This document shows positions 8,392 to 18,120 of a stretch of DNA of 64,000 nt, one piece after another. Below the pieces are notes generated by a model that did no database searches, had not been told where the DNA came from, and was given only the letters and a program-made list of their open reading frames with translations. Every line of letters begins with the position of its first letter. Position 1 is the first letter of the stretch. The stretch is taken from NCBI RefSeq assembly GCF_051388915.1, contig NZ_JBPKBH010000018.1, positions 62,001-126,000 of the forward strand, in the 5' to 3' direction. The translations under genes were made by a program, and so were the position numbers. Source of the DNA: Yinghuangia sp051388915. Its GTDB lineage: Bacteria; Actinomycetota; Actinomycetes; Streptomycetales; Streptomycetaceae.

Positions 8392-9708
8392 ATGTCTTCG
8401 TACGCCCGCCCGCCACGCCTGCGGCACCCCATGGCACGGCGGTGGAGCGCGCTCACCGCAGCCGCGCTCAGTCTGAGCGTCGCCGCGTGCACGGTCGAGT
8501 CCAAGAGTGCCGCCCCGGGGGCGAGCGGCCCTGCGGGGCCGGCGGTCCGGGCGGAGGCGCCCGGCGTCACCGCGGACAGCATCAAGATCGGTATCGCCTA
8601 TCCGGACTACGCCGGGGTCAAGGCCTTCGTCAACATCGACCAGGGCGATTTCGAAGACACGTACAAGGCCCTGATCGACAAGATCAACGCGACCGGCGGC
8701 GTGCAGGGCCGCAAGCTCGTGCCGGTCTTCGGCAAGATCAACCTCGTCTCGCCGGCCGCCGCGCAGGAGACCTGCGTCAAGCTCACCCAGGAGGAGAAAG
8801 TCTTCGCGGTCCTGTATTCCGGGCCGGGCAACGAGCAGGCCGCGTGCTACCTCCAGACCGGGCGCACCGCGGTGATCGGCGGGCCTATGCACGCCGGCAT
8901 GTACGCCCAGGCGCAGGCCCCGTGGTTCAGCTTCCTCGACCAGGGGAACGCGGGCGAAGCCGTCGAGGCCTTCGCCGCACGCGGTGACCTGGCGGGCCGC
9001 AAAGTGGCCGTGGGCGCGGTCGCCACTGATCAGATGCAGGTTGAGCAACTCGTTATGCCCGCGCTCAAGGCCGCGGGGGTCACCCCGGTCACAACCGGCT
9101 ACATCGCCGCCAACGCGTCCGACCCCGCCGCGTTCTCCCAGCAGGCCGGCGTGCTGTTCCAGAAAGCCCAGACCGCCGGGGCCGACACGCTGCTGACCGT
9201 GGGCGGCGGCGCGCAACTGATCCCGCAGTACCTGGAGAAGACAGCCTGGCGGCCACGTCAGATGTTCACCGTCCCACCCGACGGCTACCTGACGACCAAG
9301 GGCCAACACGACTTCTCCACCCTCAAGGACGCGGTCACCGCGGCCCCTCTCACCGACTTCTCCGATCCGGCCCTGACCGCGTGCGCGGACACCGTGACCC
9401 AGGCGAACCCTGCACTGGCGGGCAAGCTCGTCGACCCCGCCACCGTGCCCAGCGGCCAACCGACGCCCGGCGCGTCGATGGCCGCGGCCTGCCGGACCCT
9501 CGCGCTGTTCACCGCGATCGCCGAAAAGGCCGGCAAGAACCTCGACTACCCGAGCTTCCAGCAGGCCGGGTTCGACCTCGGCAGCTTCCACATTCCGGGT
9601 TTCTCCGACCCCGCGACCTACAGCCGACAGAGCCCGTCCGGCGCCATCCCGATCCGCGCGATGGTCTACGACGCAGCGGTCAACCGCTTCGTCCCGGCAC
9701 CGAGCTGA
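8392..9708 (+). CDS. Substrate-binding lipoprotein of the HAAT-type ABC importer
   Basis: This 438-residue protein is a Peripla_BP_6-type (LivJ-like) solute receptor. A signal peptide ends in a lipobox with Cys33 (LSVAAC), so it is a membrane-anchored lipoprotein. The mature part begins after a Ser/Ala/Pro-rich spacer with ITADSIKIGIAYPDYAGV-like sequence. It has no ATPase or permease partner on its own strand, and the partner is the divergent LivHM/MFS-LivF pair. A GGGAGG ribosome site lies about ten bases before ATG 8392. It is clearly paralogous to the lipoprotein at 15686-16990: both share IDQGD, KIN, GRK.VPV.GK.NL.SP and TVPSGQP segments. It heads a plus-strand operon with FGE, GH3 and a sulfatase. 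The ligand is probably the sulfated substrate, which is inference. Confidence 0.9.
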   Translation: MSSYARPPRLRHPMARRWSALTAAALSLSVAACTVESKSAAPGASGPAGPAVRAEAPGVTADSIKIGIAYPDYAGVKAFVNIDQGDFEDTYKALIDKINATGGVQGRKLVPVFGKINLVSPAAAQETCVKLTQEEKVFAVLYSGPGNEQAACYLQTGRTAVIGGPMHAGMYAQAQAPWFSFLDQGNAGEAVEAFAARGDLAGRKVAVGAVATDQMQVEQLVMPALKAAGVTPVTTGYIAANASDPAAFSQQAGVLFQKAQTAGADTLLTVGGGAQLIPQYLEKTAWRPRQMFTVPPDGYLTTKGQHDFSTLKDAVTAAPLTDFSDPALTACADTVTQANPALAGKLVDPATVPSGQPTPGASMAAACRTLALFTAIAEKAGKNLDYPSFQQAGFDLGSFHIPGFSDPATYSRQSPSGAIPIRAMVYDAAVNRFVPAPS

Positions 9709-9780
9709 CCACCAGGCGGAGCCGAGCCTGTCGACGAAGCCAGGCCGCCGCCGCACCACCCTCGAACCGAAGGAGCACCT

Positions 9781-10885
9781 GTGGGCGACCCGCACGCCTC
9801 CGCCGGCCCCTCCTGCTGCATGCCAGGGCGGGTCGCCGCCACCGCCAACGACATCACGCCGGCACCGTCGCGCGGCGCAGACCGGGACGTCGGCTTCGAC
9901 GGCATGGCCGTCCTGTCCGGCGGGGAGTTCCTGATGGGGACCGACGACGCGGAGGGCTTCCCCTCGGACGGCGAGGGCCCGATTCGGCCGGTGCGCGTCG
10001 ACCCGTTCGCGGTCGACACACGCGCGGTCGACAACGCGCGGTTCGCCGAGTTCGTCGCCGCCACCGGCTATGTCACCGAAGCCGAACGCATCGGCTGGTC
10101 CTATGTGTTCGCCGCCTTCGTACCCGCCGCGCTGCGCCGCGGCGGGGGNNNNNNNNNNNNNNNNNNNNNNNNNNNNNNNNNNNNNNNNNNNNNNNNNNNN
10201 NNNNNNNNNNNNNNNNNNNNNNNNNNNNNNNNNNNNNNNNNNNNNNNNNNNNNNNNNNNNNNNNNNNNNNGGCGCGCCCCGGCCGGAGCGCACACCGTGG
10301 TGGTGCGGCGTGACCGGGGCGCGGTGGGACCGACCCGAGGGCCCCGGCAGCGGCATCGAGGGCCGCGAGGACCATCCCGTCGTCCACGTGACCTGGCACG
10401 ACGCCGACGCCTACTGCCGCTGGGCGGGCAAGCGCCTGCCCACCGAGGCCGAATGGGAGTACGCGGCACGCGGCGGCCTCGTCCAGCGCCGCTACCCGTG
10501 GGGCGACGAACGCGAGCCCGACGGCGCCTACATGTGCAACATCTGGCGCGGCGCCTTCCCGGCCAAGAACACCGCCGACGACGGCTACCGCGGCACCGCA
10601 CCCGTCGACGCCTTCCCGCCCAACGGGTACGGCCTGCACAACATGTCCGGCAACGTGTGGGAGTGGTGCGCCGACTGGTGGTCGCCGCGCCACCCGGCCG
10701 TGCCGTCCGCCAACCCGCGCGGGCCGGAGTCCGGGCACGACAAGGTCATGCGCGGCGGGTCGTACCTGTGCCACGACTCGTACTGCAACCGCTACCGCCT
10801 CGCCGCCCGCACCGCCAACACCCCGGACAGTTCCAGCGGCAACGCGGGATTCCGCTGCGCCCGGAGCATCGGCCCCACCACCTGA
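9781..10885 (+). CDS. Formylglycine-generating enzyme, interrupted by an assembly gap
   Basis: FGE oxidises the Cys of C-x-P-x-R in sulfatases to formylglycine, which they need for activity. GTG 9781 follows GAAGGAG. The N-terminal part shows MAVLSGGEFLMGTDD, typical of the FGE-sulfatase fold. The C-terminal part shows HPVVHVTWHDADAYCRWAG, RLPTEAEWEYAARGG, NMSGNVWEWCADWW and RGGSYLCHDSYCNRYR. The last contains the C-H-x-S-Y-C pair (Cys codons at 10769 and 10784) that binds copper in aerobic actinobacterial FGE. The 122-N gap at 10149-10270 splits the gene, and the two sides are in different frames. That is best explained by a wrong gap length. No signal peptide is seen, matching cytoplasmic sulfatases. 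It sits between the binding protein and GH3 in one operon. Confidence 0.93.
10149..10270. other. Assembly gap (122 N) inside the FGE gene
   Basis: The run of N begins directly after GGCGGGGG. Flanking FGE sequence is out of frame across it, so the true length differs from 122 bases. Confidence 0.99.
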
Positions 10886-10988
10886 ACCGGCCCGTCGCGG
10901 CCGATCGCCGAATGCCGCCGCCTGCCCAGGCCGGGCGACCGTCCCGTAGCCCGGCTTCAACCCGTCGCACCATCCGTTTGGAGCCTTG

Positions 10989-13466
10989 ATGACCGAGTCC
11001 CCCCACACCGCACCACAGCCGGCCGCATCCTCCGACGCCATCTTGCGCGACCTGGTCGCGCGACTGTCGCTGGACGACAAACTGCGCCTCGTCACCGGCG
11101 AAGACGTGTGGTCGCTCCCGGAGTTGCCGCAGATCGGCCTGCGCAAGCTGCGGATGTCCGACGGCCCGGTGGGAGTGCGCGGGACGTCGTTCGACGCGGC
11201 GGACACCAGCGTCGTGGTGCCCAACCCGTCCGCGCAGGCCGCCGCGTGGGATCCCGCGGTGGCGCGCGAGGTCGGCACACTCCTGGGCGCCCAGGCCCGC
11301 GCCAAGGACGTGCACATCCTGCTGGCGCCGACCGTGAACATGCACCGCACACCGCTCGGCGGGCGCCACTTCGAGTGCTTCTCCGAGGACCCGCTGCTCA
11401 CCGCCCGTACCGCCACCGCGTACGTCGAAGGCGTGCAGGCCCAGGGCGTCGCGGCGACCGTCAAGCACTTCGTCGCCAACGACGCCGAAAACGAGCGCAT
11501 GACGTACGACGTCCGGGCCGACGAGCGCACGTTGCGCGAGGTCTACCTCGCCCCGTTCGAGGCCGCCGTCCGCGACGCGGGCGCGTGGCTGGTGATGTCC
11601 GCGTACAACGGCGTCAACGGTGCCACCATGACGGCGAACTCCCCGCTCCAGAACGAGATCCTGAAGCAGGAGTGGGGCTTCGACGGCGTCGTGGTGTCGG
11701 ACTGGATGGCCGTACGCTCGTCCGAGCCCGCCTTCCTCGGCGGCACCGACGTCGCCATGCCCGGACCCGTCGAGCTGTGGGGCGAGCCCATCCGTGCGGC
11801 GATCGCGGAGGGGCGCGTCGACGAGGCGGTGCTCGACGACAAGGTGCTGCGCATCCTGCGACTCGCCGCCCGCGTCGGCGCCCTCGGCGACGCCGCCGCC
11901 CCCGCCGCGGACCCCGGCATCCTGGCCGGCGCCCGGGAGCGGATCCGCACCCTCACGACCCGCACCATGGTCCTGCTGGAGAACCGCGGCGGCACGCTGC
12001 CCTTCGACACCTCGGCACTGCGCCGGGTCGCGCTGATCGGCCCCAACGCCGTGCGCATGTCGGCACAGGGCGGCGGCAGCGCCACGTGCTTCCCCGAGCA
12101 GGTCGTCGACATCGCCGAGGGCCTGCGGTCAGCGCTCGGACCGGACGTCGAACTCACGGTACGGGACGGGGCCTTCACACACCGCAAACTGCCCGGCATC
12201 AGCCGGGCCAACAGCACCGACCCGGCCACCGACGCCCCCGGCTTCACCCTGGAGTTCCGGGACGTCCACGGCTCGGTGCTGGCAACCGAGCACCGTCTCG
12301 GCGCCCAGGCAGTCGTGTGGCCCGGCTTGTACCCCGAGGGCACGCGCATCGTCGTCCTGCGCACGCGCATCATCCCCGCGGTCGACGGCGAACACGTCCT
12401 CGAAGTGCTCGGACTGGGCGCGATGACGGCGACCGTCGACGGCGAGGCCCACATCCTCGACCTGGGTACGGGGACAGGCGACTTCGGCGAGTTCCTGATG
12501 CGCCCGCCGCTGACCCATATCCCCGTGGCGGCACGCGCCGGTGCGCCCGTCGACGTCGAACTCGTGCACACGGCGGACAGCGATCTTCTGGTCGTGAGCA
12601 TGGGACTCGGCTGGGCACCGGTCCGGCCCGACGAGGAGGCCGAAATGGCCGCCGCGGTGGCCGACGCCGCCGCCGCGGACGTGGCCGTCGTCGTGGTCGG
12701 CACCACCGAGGACATCGAATCCGAGGGCTTCGACCGCACCGGCCTTGCCCTGCCCGGGCGTTCGGACGAGCTGGTGGCGCGCGTCGCGGCCGCGAACCGC
12801 AACACGGTCGTGGTCGTCAACGCCGGATCCCCGGTGCTCATGCCGTGGCGCGACGACGTCGCCGCGGTGCTGTGGGCCTGGCTCCCGGGACAGGAGGGCG
12901 GTGCGGCCGTCGCCGACATCCTCACCGGAGCCGCCGAACCCGGCGGCCGCCTGCCCACCAGCTTCCCCGCCGACGAAACCGACGTGCCGGTCCTGGCGAG
13001 CAACCCGGTCGACGGCGTCCACGCCTACACCGAAGGCTCCACCATCGGCTACCGGCTGTGGGCGCTGCGCGGCGCCAAGCCCGGCTATCCGTTCGGATAC
13101 GGGCTGGGCTACACCGACTGGGAGTACCGCGACCTCACGGTGGAAGGCAACGCGGCCGACGGCCTGACCGTACGCGTGGACGTCGCCAACACCGGTGCGC
13201 GGACGGGTCGCGAGATCGTGCAGGCGTACCTGGAGCCGCTGGACGGCGAGCTGTTCGGCTCCGCTGAACCGCTGCGGCTCGTCGGCTTCGCCGCCGTCGA
13301 CGCCGAACCGGGTGCCACGCGGACCGTCTCTGTGGACGTCCCCTCGCGGGACCTGGCTCGCTGGGACGCCGCCGCGGGCTCCTGGCGCACCGTTCCGGGC
13401 ACCTACCGGCTCACCGTCGGCCGGAACGCCGAGGACGCCGGCCTCACCACCACGATCACGCTGTAG
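10989..13466 (+). CDS. Glycoside hydrolase family 3 beta-glucosidase-like enzyme
   Basis: This 825-residue GH3 enzyme removes non-reducing beta-linked sugars. The N-terminal barrel shows KLRMSDGPVGVRG, LLAPTVNMHRTPLGGRHFE and KHFVANDAENERM. The catalytic nucleophile lies in VVVSDWMAVRS at about Asp238. Residues about 390-520 form a PA14-like insertion after the first part of the second domain. The C-terminal GH3 domain includes VVVVGTTEDIESEGFDR, and a fibronectin-III-like end follows. This layout (barrel, sandwich with PA14, FnIII) matches many bacterial beta-glucosidases. No signal peptide is visible. ATG 10989 is chosen, and a TTG directly before it is possible. It lies between FGE and a sulfatase, which suggests it removes a sugar from a sulfated glycoside after or before desulfation. 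Confidence 0.93.
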   Translation: MTESPHTAPQPAASSDAILRDLVARLSLDDKLRLVTGEDVWSLPELPQIGLRKLRMSDGPVGVRGTSFDAADTSVVVPNPSAQAAAWDPAVAREVGTLLGAQARAKDVHILLAPTVNMHRTPLGGRHFECFSEDPLLTARTATAYVEGVQAQGVAATVKHFVANDAENERMTYDVRADERTLREVYLAPFEAAVRDAGAWLVMSAYNGVNGATMTANSPLQNEILKQEWGFDGVVVSDWMAVRSSEPAFLGGTDVAMPGPVELWGEPIRAAIAEGRVDEAVLDDKVLRILRLAARVGALGDAAAPAADPGILAGARERIRTLTTRTMVLLENRGGTLPFDTSALRRVALIGPNAVRMSAQGGGSATCFPEQVVDIAEGLRSALGPDVELTVRDGAFTHRKLPGISRANSTDPATDAPGFTLEFRDVHGSVLATEHRLGAQAVVWPGLYPEGTRIVVLRTRIIPAVDGEHVLEVLGLGAMTATVDGEAHILDLGTGTGDFGEFLMRPPLTHIPVAARAGAPVDVELVHTADSDLLVVSMGLGWAPVRPDEEAEMAAAVADAAAADVAVVVVGTTEDIESEGFDRTGLALPGRSDELVARVAAANRNTVVVVNAGSPVLMPWRDDVAAVLWAWLPGQEGGAAVADILTGAAEPGGRLPTSFPADETDVPVLASNPVDGVHAYTEGSTIGYRLWALRGAKPGYPFGYGLGYTDWEYRDLTVEGNAADGLTVRVDVANTGARTGREIVQAYLEPLDGELFGSAEPLRLVGFAAVDAEPGATRTVSVDVPSRDLARWDAAAGSWRTVPGTYRLTVGRNAEDAGLTTTITL

Positions 13467-13543
13467 CCCACGACGGGCCGCGCCGCCGCCGACGGGCCCC
13501 CGATCGGCCGCGGTCCGGTCCATCCCACACGGACAGGAGCCCG

Positions 13544-15160
13544 ATGCGCATCATCTACGTCGACGTGGACACCCTCCGCGCGGACCACACCACCCCATAC
13601 GGCTATCACCGGCCGACCACCCCCAACCTGCAACGGCTCGCGGACAAGTCGGTGGTGTTCGACCGCTACTACTGCTCCGACTCGCCGTGCCTGCCGTCCC
13701 GTACCGCGCTGACCAGCGGTCAGTTCGGCATCAGCAACGGCGTGATCGGGCACTTCGGCGCCGCCGCCCGGTTCCGGCTGGACGCCGGGCACCTCCCCGA
13801 CCCCGACCGGCCCATGCTGGGTCAGCACTTGGTGGCCGGGGGCATGAACACCGCGGCGGTGTCGGTGTTCGCGGAGCGGCATCGCGCGTACTTCTTCCAC
13901 GCCAACTTCCTCGAGTCGATCCGCGCCACACCGAACCTGGGCGACGAGGAGGCACCGGACGTCAACCGCGCCGCGATCGACTGGATACGCCGCCACGCCG
14001 AGGAAGAGAACTGGTACCTGCACGTCACCTACTGGGAGCCGCACACCGACTACACCCAGCCGGTGGAGTGGACAGAGCGCATGGCCGCGTCCGGGCCGGT
14101 GCAGGAGTGGCCGGACGAGGAGACCATCGCCCGGCACGGCGCCGAGACGTACGGCCCGCGCAGCGCCCTCGACCTGCACTACACCATCGGCGGCCCGCGC
14201 AACTCCCCGGTGCCGCACAACATGCCCGACCAGGTCGCCTCGCGCGCCGACTTCGAGCACCTGGTCAACGGCTTCGACGGGGCGATCGCCTACTGGGACC
14301 ACTACTTCGGCGAACTCATGGGTGTGCTGGAGGAGTTGGGCATCGCGGAGGAGACCGCGGTCATCGTCAGCGCCGACCACGGCGAGTCGTTCGGCGAGAA
14401 CGGGTCGTACGCCGAACACGGCCTCGCCAACGAGCCGACGCACCGCCTGCCGCTGGTCTTCTACTGGCCCGGCCTGACCGACAACCTGCCGGAGGACTCA
14501 CGGCGCAACGACGCTCTGCTGTACAACATCGACCTCGCGCCGACGCTGTGCGACCTGCTGGGGCTCTCGGTCCCGCGGGGGTGGCAGGGCGAGTCGTTCG
14601 CCCGGGCGGTGCGCGGCGAAGCCATCGAGTCCCGCGACTACCTCGTCCTCGGGCACGGCGCGCACACCTACCAGAGGTCGGTCCGCACCCGGGACCACCT
14701 CTACATGCGCACTTACCATCCGGGGGCGTTCCAGACGGAGTGGGAGCAGCTCTTCCACGTCACCGAAGACCCGCACCTGACCCGGGACATCCTCGCCGAC
14801 GACCCCGAACTGGCGGCCGCCATGCGGTCGCGGCTCGCGGAGTGGTGGCACACGTACGCGGGCCGCCCCGGCTGCCTCCCCGACCCGATGCAGATGACCC
14901 TTCAGACCGGCCCCCAGTACGCCGATCCCGTCCGATACGCCCAACACCTGCGTGACACCGGACGCGGCCACCTCGCCGAGGACCTGGAGGCCCGCCTCGC
15001 CAACGTCACCGTCCCCGTCTCGTGGCACGCTCCGGAGAGGACGTTCGGCGAGGACCTGAAGCGCTGGCTTCCCCGTTTCCAGGAGATGATGAAGTCCCGG
15101 GACGAGGCACCGGGCAGGACGCAGGGGGAGACGGCGGCGGCGCCGGGTCTGCAGGGCTGA
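13544..15160 (+). CDS. Sulfatase, third of the locus
   Basis: This 538-residue sulfatase ends the plus-strand operon. It begins MRIIYVDVDTLRADHTTPYG, with the two acidic metal ligands D7 and D9 in the typical place. It carries the formylglycine motif C49-L-P-S-R53. Further metal-site motifs are SADHGESFGENG and HTYQRSVRTRDHLYMRTY. AGGAG lies just before ATG 13544, 77 bases after the GH3 stop. No signal peptide is seen. The last 25 residues are a low-complexity tail. It resembles arylsulfatase/heparan-type family S1 members, but the substrate cannot be assigned. A hairpin overlaps its stop codon. Confidence 0.93.
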   Translation: MRIIYVDVDTLRADHTTPYGYHRPTTPNLQRLADKSVVFDRYYCSDSPCLPSRTALTSGQFGISNGVIGHFGAAARFRLDAGHLPDPDRPMLGQHLVAGGMNTAAVSVFAERHRAYFFHANFLESIRATPNLGDEEAPDVNRAAIDWIRRHAEEENWYLHVTYWEPHTDYTQPVEWTERMAASGPVQEWPDEETIARHGAETYGPRSALDLHYTIGGPRNSPVPHNMPDQVASRADFEHLVNGFDGAIAYWDHYFGELMGVLEELGIAEETAVIVSADHGESFGENGSYAEHGLANEPTHRLPLVFYWPGLTDNLPEDSRRNDALLYNIDLAPTLCDLLGLSVPRGWQGESFARAVRGEAIESRDYLVLGHGAHTYQRSVRTRDHLYMRTYHPGAFQTEWEQLFHVTEDPHLTRDILADDPELAAAMRSRLAEWWHTYAGRPGCLPDPMQMTLQTGPQYADPVRYAQHLRDTGRGHLAEDLEARLANVTVPVSWHAPERTFGEDLKRWLPRFQEMMKSRDEAPGRTQGETAAAPGLQG

Positions 15161-15182
15161 CCCGCGCGTCGCTCAGCGCGGG
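15159..15182 (+). terminator. Hairpin at the stop of the third sulfatase
   Basis: ACCCGCGC at 15159-15166 pairs with GCGCGGGT at 15175-15182 around an 8-base loop. The stem overlaps the stop codon. No U-tract follows, as is common in actinomycetes. Confidence 0.6.
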
Positions 15183-15488
15183 TGCCTTCCGGCCGCGGAG
15201 GGCCGCGCGGACGGGAACGCCGGTTCCCTCTTACCCTGTTCGCCGCGAACGCAGGGCGCGGAAACAACCCCCGCTGCCGCCGGTGGCGTCCCGCCGCGTG
15301 GTGTAGGGGATCTTGCCCCTGACTCGGCTGTGCAACGCGGTCGGCAGCGTGCCACGCGGGGCCATCGCGCTGTGACCTGCGATCCAAAGCCCCATCACCC
15401 AATGACCGATCGCTGTGACCGCAATGCGGGGCATGACCTGCACGTTCAACGCCTTGATCCGCTACACCACTTGGCGGGACACGACCCT

Positions 15489-15607
<119 letters not shown>

Positions 15608-15610
15608 ACC

Positions 15611-15649
15611 CTGCCGCCCGACCTCGGTCTCGACGAGGCCGGGCGGCAG
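15611..15649. terminator. Strong bidirectional hairpin between convergent genes
   Basis: CTGCCGCCCG at 15611-15620 pairs with CGGGCGGCAG at 15640-15649, and CCTCG pairs with CGAGG inside it. The loop is 7 bases. It lies 37 bases after the stop of the minus-strand binding-protein gene and also faces the sulfatase operon. Confidence 0.75.
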
Positions 15650-15685
15650 CGGGGCGTTGGGGACGAGACTTTCAGGACAAGACTC

Positions 15686-16990
15686 TCAGACAGGGGCAGG
15701 GACGTAACGCCTGGCGACCGGGTCGTAGGTCAAGGGGCGGATGGGGATGGCGCCGTTGGTGGTCTGCGGCCCGTACGTGGCATCGTCGCGCAGGCCGGGG
15801 ATGTGCAGGCGGCCGAGCTCGAAGCCGGCCTGCTGGAAGGTCCCGTAGTTCAGTTGCGGTCCGGCCTTGTCGGCGAGGGCGGTGAACAGCGCCAGGGTCT
15901 GGCACGCGGCTGCGACCGAGGCGCCGGGCTGCGGTTGCCCCGACGGCACGGTGGCGGGGTCCGCGAGTTTGCCGGTGAGTGCGGGGATGGCCTGTTCGAC
16001 CGTCCGTACGCAATCCTGCATCGCGGGGTCGTTCCAGTCCTGGACCTGGGTGGCCGCGACCGAGCCGTCCAGGATGCCGAAGTCGTGCGTGCCCTTGTCG
16101 GCCAGATACGCCGTCGGGGCGATGGTGAACAGCAGCTTCGGACGCCAGGCGGCCTTCTCCAGAATCTGCGGGAGCGTCATGGATATGGGGCCGACGAGCA
16201 GCAGCGTGTCGGCGCCCTCGGCCTGGGCCTTCTGGAGGAACACGCCCGCCTGCTGTGCGTAGGCGGCGGCGTCGCCCGCGCTCGCCGGCATGTACCCGGT
16301 GGTGACCGGGGTGACGCCGAGGCGTTGCAGGGCCGGCAGGACATGCTTGTCGACCGAGGTCTTCTCCGTGGCGTTGGCGACGACGGCCACCTTGCGACCG
16401 GCGAAGTCGCCGCGTGCCGCGAAGACTTCCATACCGCCGACGGGCGAGTCGTCGCCGACGTAGTAGGTGAACCACGGGGCCCGCGCCCGGGCGGCCGACG
16501 CCTTGGACTGGGACCAGCCCACCATCGCCGTCCGATGGGTGTCCGTGTAGCACAGGGCCTGGTCTTCCCGAACGGCTACCGCCAGCACGGCGAAGACGTC
16601 CTTGTCCTCGGTGAGTTCGACGCAGGTCTGCTGTGCGGCGGTGGGCGATATGAGGTTGGCCTTGCCGTAGACCGGCACGATCTTGCGGCCGTGGATGCCG
16701 CCGGCGTCGTTGATCTTCTTGATGAGCGCGTTGTAGGTGGCCTCGTAGTCCCCCTGATCGATGGCCACGAACTGCTGCACGCTGGAGAAGTCCGGATAGG
16801 CGATGCCGAGTTCGATGGTGTCGGACGTGACACCCGGGGAGGCCGTGGAGGCCGCGGACGGACCGGCGGACGAGGCCGAGTCGGCCTTGTTGTCCTCGAC
16901 CGTACAGGCGGACACCGCGGCGAGAAGCGCAGCGGCGCAGGCGAGAAGGCGGATACGGACGTGGTTACGGGTGGATCTGGCCAGGCGCAT
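15686..16990 (-). CDS. Second HAAT-type substrate-binding lipoprotein (paralogue)
   Basis: This 434-residue LivJ-like receptor is a lipoprotein with lipobox LAAVSAC near residue 29. Its mature sequence matches the receptor at 8392-9708 along its length, including GIAYPD, IDQGDYEATYNALI, GRKIVPVYGKANLISP, TCVELT, VTPVTTGYMPA and TVPSGQPQPGAS. It therefore probably serves the same LivHM/LivF transporter with a different ligand preference. It is transcribed alone, convergent with the sulfatase operon, from a 208-base upstream region. A duplication of an ancestral receptor gene flanking the enzyme genes explains the layout. No defects are seen. Confidence 0.9.
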   Translation of the reverse strand: MRLARSTRNHVRIRLLACAAALLAAVSACTVEDNKADSASSAGPSAASTASPGVTSDTIELGIAYPDFSSVQQFVAIDQGDYEATYNALIKKINDAGGIHGRKIVPVYGKANLISPTAAQQTCVELTEDKDVFAVLAVAVREDQALCYTDTHRTAMVGWSQSKASAARARAPWFTYYVGDDSPVGGMEVFAARGDFAGRKVAVVANATEKTSVDKHVLPALQRLGVTPVTTGYMPASAGDAAAYAQQAGVFLQKAQAEGADTLLLVGPISMTLPQILEKAAWRPKLLFTIAPTAYLADKGTHDFGILDGSVAATQVQDWNDPAMQDCVRTVEQAIPALTGKLADPATVPSGQPQPGASVAAACQTLALFTALADKAGPQLNYGTFQQAGFELGRLHIPGLRDDATYGPQTTNGAIPIRPLTYDPVARRYVPAPV

Positions 16991-17129
16991 GCGACGTGCC
17001 TTTCCGGCGGGGCGAGGATGTCCTACTCCAAGGGCGGAGAAGACTCAGCTAAGGTCCAAGGCATTTAGCACAGGACAGGATCAGGCCGGAATAATCACAA
17101 GTCAATGGGCTATCGAGGTGTCTGACAAT

Positions 17130-17144
17130 GTTCTAACGTACATA
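17130..17144 (+). promoter_or_regulatory. Motif shared with the sulfatase promoter region
   Basis: GTTCTAACGTACATA here matches GTTCTAGCGTACATA on the minus strand at 8262-8248, with one difference. It lies between the second receptor gene and the truncated hydrolase at 17199. It could be a promoter core or a regulator site. The orientation points at the plus-strand hydrolase. Confidence 0.35.
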
Positions 17145-17198
17145 GCCATCCGTGGGCTTCGCGTCCCTCGGAAGACGACGTGTGCCCCGGGAGGCCAT

Positions 17199-17614
17199 AT
17201 GCCCGTACTGGCCGCGCTGCTGCCGATCGTGCAGGCCATGACCGAGGCGGCGGCGCTGCTCCCGCCCGACATGCCGCCCGCGGCGGTACGCGAACCGAGC
17301 CGAACCGCGGCGCGCAACGCCCCCTACGCCGAGCCGGTCCCGACCGGGGCCGAACTGCGCGACGAGGAGGTGCCGGTGCGCGTACCCTTCCCGGATCGCG
17401 TCCTGGTGCGTGTGTACACGCCACCAGGCGACGCGCCCGCGTCCGGTCGCCGCGGCCACGTGTTCCTGCACGGCGGCGCGTGGTGGCTCGGATCGGTCGA
17501 CCGGTTTGACCCGTGGTGCGGAACGCCGGCCGCGGTCGCTGACTGCGTCGTGGTGTCGGTGGAGTACCGGCTCGCACCGGAGTTCGCGTACCCGGTGGCG
17601 CTGGAGGACTCGGC
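17199..17614 (+). pseudogene. Alpha/beta hydrolase, 5' part only, cut by a repeat
   Basis: GGGAGG precedes ATG 17199. The product begins MPVLAALLPIVQAMTEAAAL and shows HVFLHGGAWWLGS, the oxyanion-hole motif of hormone-sensitive-lipase-type esterases, then VEYRLAPEFAYPVALED. Homology stops at about codon 139, where the 550-bp repeat begins. The catalytic Ser, Asp and His are absent. The frame runs on to 17963 in unrelated sequence. It was probably an esterase belonging to the sulfatase locus before the repeat joined here. Confidence 0.75.
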
Positions 17615-17836
17615 AACTCGGCTTCGACAACCGCGTCGCCGTCGTCCCTGGTGCCGGCCGCGTGTCCGTCATCGCCGTGGAGGAGCGGCAAGCGGTGCCG
17701 TCCTCGCAGGCCATCCCCATCGCCGGGCACTGCGAGGGCGTGTCCCACCGGGGATAACGATGCCCGGTTCATACGCTTTTCCCATGTCCGATGCGCGCCG
17801 CCCGCTCCGTCCCACCTGGTCGACCTGCAACGGAAG

Positions 17837-18064
17837 GTGTTCGAGGCGCAGGACGCGGTGCGGACCTTCGCGACACTGCACCGGCACGGACGGCTGTCGC
17901 AGGAGGAGTCGGTGCAGTGGGCCGGACTGTGCGACCGTGAACGCGAGGCGGTCCTGGCACTGAGGCGGACGATCGACACGGACGTCGCCCCCGACCAACG
18001 GCCGACGACGAGCTGGGCACTGCGCAAGGCCGCCCGCGGCAAGGACGACCATCCGGCGCCATGA
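17837..18064 (+). CDS. Small conserved hypothetical protein, repeat copy A
   Basis: This frame encodes about 75 residues starting at GTG 17837 and including AVRTFATLHRHGRLSQEE and SWALRKAARGKDDHPAP. I recognise no family. The same frame is kept in repeat copy B (48769-48996, minus) with mainly conservative changes. That suggests it was coding in the ancestor. The true start is unclear, since the open frame extends upstream without a good ATG. It lies directly before ku in both copies. Confidence 0.4.
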   Translation: MFEAQDAVRTFATLHRHGRLSQEESVQWAGLCDREREAVLALRRTIDTDVAPDQRPTTSWALRKAARGKDDHPAP

Positions 18065-18120
18065 TCGTCCGGGTGGGACCATGGGAGTGGCTCGGGGCCG
18101 TCCGACCCCCGGGAGCACCT

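Noticed and set aside
8323..10356. 677-codon minus-strand frame running through the N gap
   Set aside because: It is antisense to the receptor and FGE genes, contains the gap, and has no recognisable domain.
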